Made by a program: the position numbers and the translations under genes
Part shown: piece after piece, positions 1 through 6,278 of the stretch
Layout: each line of letters begins with the position of its first letter
Numbering within the stretch: the stretch's first letter is position 1
Notes under the pieces: model-generated
Databases searched by the model: none
The model's input: the letters and a program-made list of their open reading frames with translations, nothing else
Told to the model about the DNA's origin: nothing
NCBI RefSeq assembly: GCF_945952095.1
Contig: NZ_CAMFHL010000273.1
Location: 1 to 9,742 of the forward strand
Length of the DNA: 9,742 bases
Direction of reading: 5' to 3'
Source: an uncultured Arsenicibacter sp.
GTDB lineage: Bacteria; Bacteroidota; Bacteroidia; Cytophagales; Spirosomataceae

Positions 1-1496
1 ATTGCTGTACTGCTTTTTGTCGATAGCCAGTCATTGATTTCGTCGGGTTTAACTTTTGTTACTTTAATATCATCAATCAGATTGGCTACCAATGTACGTT
101 TGTCCTGCAATTTCTGATAACGCTCTTCGCTGGCTAATCCGATAGCATACCCTTTTTCTGTTAGCCGGAGGTCTGCATTATCCTGCCGGAGAAGCGTTCG
201 GTATTCTGCTCTCGACGTAAACATACGATAGGGCTCTTCTGTACCTTTTGTAATCAGGTCATCGATCAGTACACCGATATATCCTTCAGACCGGGAAATG
301 GTAAACGGATCCTTTTCTGTTACGTTCTGATGCGCGTTGATACCGGCAATAAGTCCCTGGCAGGCTGCTTCTTCGTATCCGGTGGTTCCGTTTATCTGTC
401 CTGCAAAGAAGAGATTGTGGACCAGTTTCGTTTCAAGTGTATTCGTTAATTGGGTTGGCGGGAAAAAATCATATTCGACTGCATAACCCGGACGAAACAT
501 TTTTACCTGTTCAAATCCGGCGATTTTACGCAATGCTTCATATTGAACATCTTCCGGCAGAGATGTTGAAAATCCATTCACATAAACTTCTACAGTATCC
601 CAGCCTTCCGGTTCTACAAAAATCTGATGCCTGTCTTTATCGGCAAACCGATTGATTTTATCTTCTATAGACGGACAGTACCTTGGACCAAGGCCTTTGA
701 TCCGGCCTGTAAACATCGGCGATTTTTCAAAACCGGTTTTAAGTACATCATGCACCTGCTGATCTGTATACGTGATCCAGCAACTCCGTTGTTTTGTTAA
801 CGCAGGTGTATCCATGTACGAAAACTTGTCAGGATTTTCATCTCCTTTCTGTTCCTCCATAGCTGCATAGTTGAGGCTGCGGCCGTCAACCCGCGGAGGT
901 GTACCGGTTTTCATACGCCCTGATTCAAAACCAAGCGTAATCAATTGCTCGGTTAAACCAGTAGCTGATTTCTCCGCAGTCCTCCCTCCCCCAAATACTT
1001 TTTCACCGATGAAAATCCGTCCGTTCAGGAATGTCCCGTTTGTCAGCACAACTGCTTTTGCGTGGAACGTAATGCCCATGCTTGTTTTTACACCTGTGAC
1101 CTGTCCTTTGTCAACGAGTATTTCATTGACTGTATCCTGCCAGAAATCAACATTCACATTTTGTTCCAGTGCCATCCGCCATTCATTGGCAAACACCATC
1201 CGGTCACTTTGACAACGCGGACTCCACATGGCTGGGCCTTTTGAGCGATTCAGCATTCTGAACTGAATCATGCTCTTATCACTTATGATACCCGACATGC
1301 CGCCTAGCGCGTCGACCTCCCGAACAATCTGCCCTTTAGCGACTCCCCCCATTGCAGGGTTGCAGGACATCTGCGCTATGGTTTGCATATTCATTGTGAT
1401 CAGCAATACCTTAGAGCCCATTGCGCCTGCTGCATGTGCTGCCTCACACCCTGCATGCCCTGCACCTACTACTATTATATTGTATGAAGCGAACAT
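1..1496 (-). CDS. mnmG: tRNA uridine-5-carboxymethylaminomethyl(34) synthesis enzyme MnmG (GidA), partial, C-terminus off the left edge
   Basis: FAD-dependent enzyme that works with the GTPase MnmE in the cytoplasm to install the (carboxymethyl)aminomethyl group at C5 of wobble uridine 34 in certain tRNAs. I translated the minus strand from the ATG at 1496-1494 to the window edge and it is open throughout: 498 codons plus two bases, against about 620 for the family, so roughly the last 120 residues (the MnmE/tRNA-binding helical end) lie outside. Visible signatures are the FAD dinucleotide-binding loop GAGHAG (residues 11-16), CNPAMGG (45-51), PRYCPSIEDK around 271-280 and AGQINGTTGYEEAA near residue 370. 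Cys45 and Cys274 correspond to the two conserved cysteines of the E. coli enzyme (C47 and C277). The start MFASYNIIVVG matches the usual N-terminus. An in-frame GTG nine codons upstream, inside the CACGTG motif, would add an unconserved extension and is not preferred. A terminator separates it from the DUF4175 gene, so it should have its own promoter. Confidence 0.98.
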   Translation of the reverse strand, partial: MFASYNIIVVGAGHAGCEAAHAAGAMGSKVLLITMNMQTIAQMSCNPAMGGVAKGQIVREVDALGGMSGIISDKSMIQFRMLNRSKGPAMWSPRCQSDRMVFANEWRMALEQNVNVDFWQDTVNEILVDKGQVTGVKTSMGITFHAKAVVLTNGTFLNGRIFIGEKVFGGGRTAEKSATGLTEQLITLGFESGRMKTGTPPRVDGRSLNYAAMEEQKGDENPDKFSYMDTPALTKQRSCWITYTDQQVHDVLKTGFEKSPMFTGRIKGLGPRYCPSIEDKINRFADKDRHQIFVEPEGWDTVEVYVNGFSTSLPEDVQYEALRKIAGFEQVKMFRPGYAVEYDFFPPTQLTNTLETKLVHNLFFAGQINGTTGYEEAACQGLIAGINAHQNVTEKDPFTISRSEGYIGVLIDDLITKGTEEPYRMFTSRAEYRTLLRQDNADLRLTEKGYAIGLASEERYQKLQDKRTLVANLIDDIKVTKVKPDEINDWLSTKSSTA

Positions 1497-1515
1497 TTTT
1501 GCGAATTTTGTAAAA

Positions 1516-1531
1516 TGTTTCACGTGGAAAC
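1516..1531. promoter_or_regulatory. parS-like CACGTG dyad upstream of mnmG
   Basis: The plus strand reads TGTTTCACGTGGAAAC. Compared base by base with the B. subtilis-type parS (reverse complement TGTTTCACGTGGAACA) it matches at 14 of 16 positions, including the whole CACGTG core. It can also be read as an odd-length dyad, GTTTC-N5-GAAAC (1517-1531). ParB/Spo0J binds parS to load the chromosome-segregation complex, and parS sites cluster near oriC, often close to gidA and parAB. The site starts 20 bases upstream of the mnmG start codon, so it might instead be an operator or part of the leader. The resemblance is seen directly; the ParB function is inferred. Confidence 0.5.
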
Positions 1532-1543
1532 TTTTGCAAAGTT
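1529..1543. promoter_or_regulatory. second dyad (AACTTT-TGC-AAAGTT) overlapping the parS-like site
   Basis: This is a perfect 6-bp inverted repeat with a 3-base centre. It shares three bases with the CACGTG dyad, so the two palindromes run on from each other within 28 bp just upstream of mnmG. On the minus strand it contains CAACTTTG, one mismatch from the Bacteroidota -7 consensus TAnnTTTG, which makes it a candidate mnmG promoter element. I see no convincing TTG-type -33 element at the right distance, so the promoter call is weak. Its role could be operator, promoter or coincidence in AT-rich DNA. Confidence 0.3.
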
Positions 1544-1593
1544 GGTGAATTCGTGGAAAATAAAAGAACTAATGAGGAACAACAGGTATAAAA

Positions 1594-1624
1594 AAAAGGT
1601 GCCACACATAATGTAGCACCTTTT
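1594..1624 (-). terminator. Rho-independent terminator after the DUF4175 gene
   Basis: AAAAGGTGC (1594-1602) pairs with GCACCTTTT (1616-1624). Inside, after one C/A mismatch, ACA pairs with TGT around a 5-base loop. On the minus strand the hairpin is followed directly by a run of U residues (complement of 1591-1597). It begins 20 bases after the DUF4175 stop codon (1644-1646). It should end that transcript and isolate mnmG downstream. The A-run to the left gives no U-tract for plus-strand transcription, so it works on the minus strand. Confidence 0.85.
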
Positions 1625-1643
1625 GAAAAAAGCTAATGATCAA

Positions 1644-4600
1644 TTACTTAGATACTTTTTGCAAGTATTGATTAGCTTCCTTTTTATAGAAAGAATTGTA
1701 ATTCGGAGTTACCGAACGTAACACTTCGACTTGTTTAACCTGTTGTTTATTCGTTAATGAGTCAAAAAACGGAGGCGTACTGCGTTTTGATGATTTTGCG
1801 GTCTCAGCCTGTCGTTTCGGATCCTCTTCCTGCTGCTTCAAGGCTTTCTCAGATTCCAGCAACCGAACCATAATTTCATTCTGGCGATTGATTGTATTCT
1901 GATTGACACGCTTATTCACGAGATCCGTTTCCGTTTCATCCATCTTTTCCATTAACTCATTCACCTGTTTATCCATCTGCTTACCAGCCTCAGTACCTTT
2001 GCTCTTTTCCTGAAGCTGTTTCAGCATATTACGGATCATTGCCTGTTCAGCAGCTAATCGCGAAAGTTCTTCTGATAAAGCACGGCCCGATTGGCCACCT
2101 TGCTGAAGTTTCTGCATTCTGCCATTCAGTTTCTTCTGCATCTCACCCATGTCCCCGTCTGACTTCTGGCCCTTCTTCCCTTTACCGCTAGCGCCCGGCA
2201 TAGCCATTGCGTTCATCTGCTGCTGCATATTTTTCAACGCATCGCTCAGCATCAAGGATAGATTATTCATTGATGTCATGGCATACTGTTGCTTAGAGGC
2301 CGCCTGATTGAGCCGGCGTTCACGGATCTGAAGCACACTTTCATCCATATAGCCTTTCATATTATTAACCTCTCTGGTTACAAAAGACTGGATCTGGACT
2401 ACACGGCTTGCTAATGCGTTTAAGCTATCTTCAATTACTTTAGCATCATCCTGTAATTTAAGCTGCTCCTGAGAGAGCTTAACAACGCGCGGATCCTGCA
2501 AGGTCATGCCTTTAAAATCCTTCATAATCCGCTCCTGTGAAAAAGACAGTGTAATCAGGTTTTCCAGAATATTGCGCAAATCATCAATGTTCTCCTGCGC
2601 TTCATCCATTTCCGCAGATTCCATTGCTTCCTGCATCTGTTGTTTCATCTTGCGCATAGCCTTCGCTGTCTTACTCTGCGATGATGATGCATTCTTGCTT
2701 TTCTTCTGATTCAACTGCTGCTTGGCATCCTGCATCTGCTGTTCGATGTTTTGCTGCTCATCCTGCTGTTGATCCGGCATTTTAAGGTTATCCTTCTCGG
2801 CTTGTTTCTGGATGTCTTTAAGTTGCTCCTGGAGTTTCTTAAAGTCTTCCATTGCTTTTTCCTGATCTTTCTTCTGCTGTTCCAGATCAGTTTTTTCATT
2901 ACCGTCCTGCTTATCCTGTTTGCCGTCTTTGTTGTCCTGCTTGCCGTCTTTGTTGTCCTGTTTGCCGTCTTGGTTATCTTGTTTACCGTCCTGTTTATCC
3001 TGCTTGCCGTCTTTGTTATTTTTTTCGTCTGCTTTATTGTTCTCCTGAGCTTCTTTCTCCTGCTGCTGAGCTTGTTTTTCAAGCTCTTCCATTGTGTTTG
3101 AGATTTTTTGCTCAAGCTGCATCTGTTTAAATAATTTGAGTGCGCGCTCTAAATCCCGTTCCATGTTGCGTTCTTTGCGGCTCAGGCGATCCAGCATCTC
3201 TGATGCTTTATCATCCTGTTTGCGTTCAAGAAGCTGCTTTAGCTCATCATACAGCTTTTTTGATTCAGGATCTAACAGTTCATTAAAGAGCTTCTGCAAC
3301 TGCTGCATTTTTTCCTGTAGCTGCTGATCTTTCTGGTTAAAGCGCTGTTGTGTATCGTTCGTTTTCTGGAATTGCTCCTGCAACTGCTGAATTTCCTTCA
3401 ACAACTCTTCCCGCTTTTGCAGTACTTCATTGAGCTGCTTTTTGTCCTGGAAGTCGGAGGTTTTCTTCGTCCTCAACCGGTCTTCCATCTGATTCAGCTC
3501 CTTTTTAATATTTTGCGTCTTACTGAGCGCTTCGTCAATCTGCTGTTCAGTCTTCTTCGCCGACTCATCAATTTGCTTTTGTACCTCGCTGTTAGACGGG
3601 ATCGCAAAATTCAGCGGATTTGAACGCGCTGATTTCGGACCGTTGACACCATCGTTATCCCAAACTTGGACGAAGTATTCGATCCGGTCTTCCTGTCCCA
3701 GCTGTAAGCTATCGAGGTACCAGTTGTAAGAGTAATTCTGCGATGTTGTATTTCTGTTGACAGGAATGTCTTTTGAATACAAAGGCGAAAATTTACCTCC
3801 TTTCTGTATGCGGTAATTTAGTTTAAGCTTTGTAAAGCCATAATCGTCCGAAATTAAACCTGACAGCGCTATGTAATTATACGTAACTGTATCCTGAACC
3901 CGCTCAATTGAGATTGTCGGAATACGGTCAGGAATAACCTGGATATTGTATTGTATATTAGACGGTGTAGCGACTTCCTTATTTTTCAGAGAAACAGTAT
4001 AAACCGCATTCTGCATAACGCGGCGCGAGATGGCAAACTCATTGGTCTCGGCTGATTTAGTCCAGGCGGTGGTCGATTCTGAATTGAACCGCAAGCCTAG
4101 GGAGTCAGTATGGTCCGCCGTAAAATTCCAGTCAATAACAGTGCCTTGCGGTACCAGAAGATTACCAACGTTCGACAATTGTTCTGCTGGTTTGTTGAGA
4201 TAAGCCGGATAAGTGAGCTTAACATCAAAATTGAGCACGGCCGGCCGGTCAATCAGCGATAAGGTATATTGGTCTGAATTAAACCCGGATGCCTCCAGAT
4301 GAAAATCCAGATCGCGCTGAACATTGTCAAACGTGTAATGATAAAGTCCGTTCGTTTGTTCAAGTTTAAAGCGTGTACCATTAGCAACCAGGTAAACAGA
4401 TTGGGGCAGGGCATCGCCGGTGAGCTTTACCGTCAGCGGAAAATCTTCATTACGGAAGGCTTTCATCGACTTATTCTGAATCACAAACTTAAACGGTGCT
4501 TCTTCGGCAAACTCTTTATTGTAGTTGACAATCCGTGCAGATGGTTTTGAAAAAAAAGCCGGATTCACCAGAAAAATAAAGAGAATTAACGCAAGCGGCG

Positions 4601-5075
4601 GAACGGCATATTTTAAAAACTGCCGGTTTTTATCAATCTGTATTGCGTTAGCAAAACGATTAATCAGCAGTTGCTGAGATCTTTGCTGTAAGCTGGCCTG
4701 AAGAAGATCACTTTCCGAAAGACTAATCCGGCGAAGCTGAAGCGTATTCAGCAGCTTATCGCCCACTTCAGGAAAAAAACGACCGATCTGAGCAGCGGCT
4801 TCGTCATCCGTCAGTGATTTCCGGAGTCCGTAGAGGCTGAGCAACGGCTTTATGATAAAAAGGAAAAGGCTGACAAAAGTCGTCAGTAAAAAGGAAAAGA
4901 ATAAGACGCCACGCCCTGTTGAACTAAACCGCCCGACAAATTCGGCCGTGTTTATGAGCAGGTATAAGGTACCTAAAATGGCAAAGAAGAATAGGCTTCC
5001 TTTTACCAGCTGATTTAAGTAAAAGCGTTTTTTATATTCTTCGATCCGTTGCAGCAGAATATTGTAAGACTCCAT
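1644..5075 (-). CDS. DUF4175 family membrane protein with long Q/K/E-rich coiled coil
   Basis: A 1143-residue protein of unknown function that I recognise as the large Bacteroidota DUF4175 type. Three hydrophobic segments lie near residues 26-43, 57-75 and 154-171. A loop of about 80 residues between the second and third carries the family-like stretch AAAQIGRFFPEVGDKLL. Basic residues before the first segment suggest a cytoplasmic N-terminus, which would place everything after about residue 172 outside the inner membrane. Residues ~175-490 look beta-rich, with Ig/cadherin-like strands such as LSGLISDDYGFTKLKLNYRI and YFVQVWDNDGVNGP. From ~495 to ~820 the sequence is almost continuous Q/K/E-rich coiled coil, broken by DGKQD heptads (about 690-725). 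A G/K/M-rich linker lies near 955-975, followed by more helix. No nucleotide-binding motif is visible. The gene begins 39 bases after the 121-residue gene with no terminator between them, so the two are probably cotranscribed. A role as an envelope scaffold or tether is inferred from the architecture only. Confidence 0.9.
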   Translation of the reverse strand: MESYNILLQRIEEYKKRFYLNQLVKGSLFFFAILGTLYLLINTAEFVGRFSSTGRGVLFFSFLLTTFVSLFLFIIKPLLSLYGLRKSLTDDEAAAQIGRFFPEVGDKLLNTLQLRRISLSESDLLQASLQQRSQQLLINRFANAIQIDKNRQFLKYAVPPLALILFIFLVNPAFFSKPSARIVNYNKEFAEEAPFKFVIQNKSMKAFRNEDFPLTVKLTGDALPQSVYLVANGTRFKLEQTNGLYHYTFDNVQRDLDFHLEASGFNSDQYTLSLIDRPAVLNFDVKLTYPAYLNKPAEQLSNVGNLLVPQGTVIDWNFTADHTDSLGLRFNSESTTAWTKSAETNEFAISRRVMQNAVYTVSLKNKEVATPSNIQYNIQVIPDRIPTISIERVQDTVTYNYIALSGLISDDYGFTKLKLNYRIQKGGKFSPLYSKDIPVNRNTTSQNYSYNWYLDSLQLGQEDRIEYFVQVWDNDGVNGPKSARSNPLNFAIPSNSEVQKQIDESAKKTEQQIDEALSKTQNIKKELNQMEDRLRTKKTSDFQDKKQLNEVLQKREELLKEIQQLQEQFQKTNDTQQRFNQKDQQLQEKMQQLQKLFNELLDPESKKLYDELKQLLERKQDDKASEMLDRLSRKERNMERDLERALKLFKQMQLEQKISNTMEELEKQAQQQEKEAQENNKADEKNNKDGKQDKQDGKQDNQDGKQDNKDGKQDNKDGKQDKQDGNEKTDLEQQKKDQEKAMEDFKKLQEQLKDIQKQAEKDNLKMPDQQQDEQQNIEQQMQDAKQQLNQKKSKNASSSQSKTAKAMRKMKQQMQEAMESAEMDEAQENIDDLRNILENLITLSFSQERIMKDFKGMTLQDPRVVKLSQEQLKLQDDAKVIEDSLNALASRVVQIQSFVTREVNNMKGYMDESVLQIRERRLNQAASKQQYAMTSMNNLSLMLSDALKNMQQQMNAMAMPGASGKGKKGQKSDGDMGEMQKKLNGRMQKLQQGGQSGRALSEELSRLAAEQAMIRNMLKQLQEKSKGTEAGKQMDKQVNELMEKMDETETDLVNKRVNQNTINRQNEIMVRLLESEKALKQQEEDPKRQAETAKSSKRSTPPFFDSLTNKQQVKQVEVLRSVTPNYNSFYKKEANQYLQKVSK
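2902..3006 (-). repeat. 21-bp in-frame tandem repeat (five copies) inside the DUF4175 gene
   Basis: Five complete 21-bp units start at 2902, 2923, 2944, 2965 and 2986, with a partial sixth from 3007 to about 3017. Each encodes a seven-residue DGKQDxx unit, where xx is KQ, NQ or NK, at about residues 690-725. The units at 2923 and 2944 differ at one base and look like the most recent duplication. The units at 2902 and 2986 differ at two bases. The unit length is a multiple of three, so copy-number change would lengthen or shorten the linker without a frameshift. There are no spacers, so this is not a CRISPR array. Confidence 0.95.
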
Positions 5076-5114
5076 ATAAAAAAACGGTTGTCAAAGGTGT
5101 ATAGGTAAACAGGC

Positions 5115-5480
5115 TCAGATTAGCTGATGATGCTGGAAATAAGAAATAACATGCTCCTTTAGAAATGCCTCCTGCGCTAACAAGTCATTCAGCGGAAGTG
5201 GCTTTTGTAAGGAGTATTGCGGCCACCCATCCAGATCAAATCCATCAAACTGATAATAGCCCTGAAGGCTCAGAACACTACAGATAGCAATATGAAGCAA
5301 ATCTTGTTTTTGTTCTTTGGAAAAACGTTTAGGTCCGCGGCCAAGCTCCTGCATGCCAATTAAAAATAAGACACCATTAAGATCAGCCGGACGCTTGCCG
5401 ACAAATTTTTCCAGATGCCCTATCAAATCTTCCCAGTTTTCGTCTAATGAGTTAGCCGTCAGTTCGTGAGATGTATTCAT
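5115..5480 (-). CDS. Conserved-looking hypothetical protein, 121 residues
   Basis: I cannot assign a function. It is a small, soluble-looking protein with no signal peptide, membrane segment or cysteine cluster. The middle looks like a conserved family core: VLFLIGMQELGRGPKRFSKE (residues ~37-56), QKQDLLHIAICSVLS, then GYYQFDGFDLDGWPQY (~74-89) and a helical C-terminus with LKEHVISYF. The pattern resembles an uncharacterised Bacteroidota family I recall only loosely, so that is weak. Composition and frame agree with a real gene, and its ATG (5480-5478) faces comF across 49 bp. It is followed after 39 bases by the DUF4175 gene on the same strand with no terminator, which suggests one transcript. 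A functional link between the two is inferred from that arrangement alone. Confidence 0.85.
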   Translation of the reverse strand: MNTSHELTANSLDENWEDLIGHLEKFVGKRPADLNGVLFLIGMQELGRGPKRFSKEQKQDLLHIAICSVLSLQGYYQFDGFDLDGWPQYSLQKPLPLNDLLAQEAFLKEHVISYFQHHQLI

Positions 5481-5529
5481 AGACTCTCTAAGTTACAACA
5501 TATAAGTCAATTAATAACGAATATTTTGT
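5481..5529. promoter_or_regulatory. Divergent promoter gap between the 121-residue gene and comF
   Basis: Only 49 AT-rich bases separate two divergently transcribed starts, so both promoters must lie here or run into the opposing gene. On the minus strand TATGTTG resembles a shortened Bacteroidota -7 element. On the plus strand ATATTTTG (5521-5528) resembles TAnnTTTG but ends one base before the comF ATG, too close for a normal leader. Neither has a clear -33 TTG partner. There is no purine-rich Shine-Dalgarno sequence for either gene. The region is called from gene arrangement, not from a convincing motif. Confidence 0.4.
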
Positions 5530-6228
5530 ATGATTCGATTACTACGCCGGGTACTAATTGATTTTATTGATCTGCTTTTACCATGTTCCTGTCTTGCCTG
5601 TCAAAAGACGCTGGAAACAGGCGAAGCGTTGCTTTGCATTTCATGCCGGTTAAAATTACCCGAAACAAATCTGCATAGTAGACCTCCTGCTATAACCAAA
5701 TTTACCGGAAAAGTGCCCGTCGATTTTTCAGTTTCCTATCTGTATTTTACTAAAGGAGGCATTGCACAAAAACTGATCCATCAGATCAAATACCGGGGAA
5801 AAAAGGAGGCGGCCCGGCAGTTAGGATTCTGGTACGGAAACAGGCTGAAAGATGAGTCGGATCTGATACTGGAAACTGATTTACTGGTTGGGGTACCTTT
5901 GCACAAAAGCCGTTTAAAACAGCGGGGCTATAATCAGGCTGACTGGATTGCTGAAGGGCTTTCTGATGCGTTGAATATACCCTTTTCAACCAGCCTGCTC
6001 CAGCGCCATGCTTTTCAGGGATCCCAGACGAAAAAGAGTAAGGTAGAGCGCTGGGAAAATGTAAGAACTGTATTCTCGGTGACAGATAACAGCCGCCTTT
6101 CCGGAAAGCGGGTTATACTGGTGGATGATGTACTGACAACCGGGGCAACGCTGGAGGCCTGTGCTCAGACTCTGCTACAGGCAGGGTGTGCATCTGTTGC
6201 CGTAATTACTCTGGCGATAACAAAATAA
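5530..6228 (+). CDS. comF: ComF family protein (phosphoribosyltransferase-like)
   Basis: A 232-residue protein of the usual ComF length. In naturally transformable bacteria ComF acts in the cytoplasm during uptake of single-stranded DNA; many bacteria without known competence also carry it, and its enzymatic reaction is not firmly established. The N-terminal zinc ribbon shows as Cys21-x2-Cys24 and Cys36-x2-Cys39, with an extra Cys19. The type I phosphoribosyltransferase fold follows: IHQIKYRGKKEAAR near residues 83-96, VPLHKSRLKQRGYNQA (RGYNQ at 132-136), and the PRPP-binding loop VILVDDVLTTGAT (195-207) with the Asp-Asp pair at 199-200. It is the only plus-strand gene in the window, divergent from the 121-residue gene and convergent with gldJ. 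The ATG at 5530 gives a start directly before the zinc ribbon, as expected, though no ribosome-binding sequence supports it. Confidence 0.95.
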   Translation: MIRLLRRVLIDFIDLLLPCSCLACQKTLETGEALLCISCRLKLPETNLHSRPPAITKFTGKVPVDFSVSYLYFTKGGIAQKLIHQIKYRGKKEAARQLGFWYGNRLKDESDLILETDLLVGVPLHKSRLKQRGYNQADWIAEGLSDALNIPFSTSLLQRHAFQGSQTKKSKVERWENVRTVFSVTDNSRLSGKRVILVDDVLTTGATLEACAQTLLQAGCASVAVITLAITK

Positions 6229-6229
6229 A

Positions 6230-6260
6230 AAGCGGCCGTTCCGGATCAGAACAGCCGCTT
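6230..6260. terminator. Hairpin terminator between convergent comF and gldJ
   Basis: AAGCGGC (6230-6236) pairs with GCCGCTT (6254-6260). After one C/A mismatch, GTTC pairs with GAAC around a 7-base loop. On the minus strand the stem runs into TTTTTATTTTG, a good U-tract, so it is a strong terminator for gldJ. On the plus strand it is followed by CCTGTAAAA with almost no U-tract, so it may stop comF transcripts only weakly. It starts two bases after the comF stop codon and 18 bases after that of gldJ. Confidence 0.85.
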
Positions 6261-6278
6261 CCTGTAAAAAAGAACTTA

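Noticed and set aside
1518..1526. In-frame GTG inside the CACGTG motif as an alternative mnmG start
   Set aside because: It would add nine unconserved residues before the standard MF...YNIIVVGAG N-terminus.
871..1548. Plus-strand open frames of 60-113 codons across the 5' half of mnmG
   Set aside because: They are antisense to a continuous, clearly recognisable MnmG translation and resemble no protein I know.
1544..1590. A TTG-N17-TATTTTCC pair on the minus strand as the mnmG promoter
   Set aside because: The -7-like part misses the final TG of TAnnTTTG and the spacing is shorter than usual, so it is no better than chance in AT-rich DNA.
2902..3017. CRISPR-like repeat array
   Set aside because: The 21-bp units are directly adjacent, have no spacers and are in frame with the surrounding coding sequence.
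2711..3327. Several open frames antisense to or overlapping the DUF4175 coding region, some rich in Leu/Ile/Phe or Lys/Arg
   Set aside because: They follow from the low-complexity Q/K/E codons of the real gene read in other frames. They have no domain-like sequence and the DUF4175 frame is continuous over them.
1644..5075. SMC or Rad50-type chromosome partition ATPase, suggested by the coiled coil and the nearby parS-like site
   Set aside because: No Walker A, Walker B or ABC signature is visible, and three membrane segments lie at the N-terminus.
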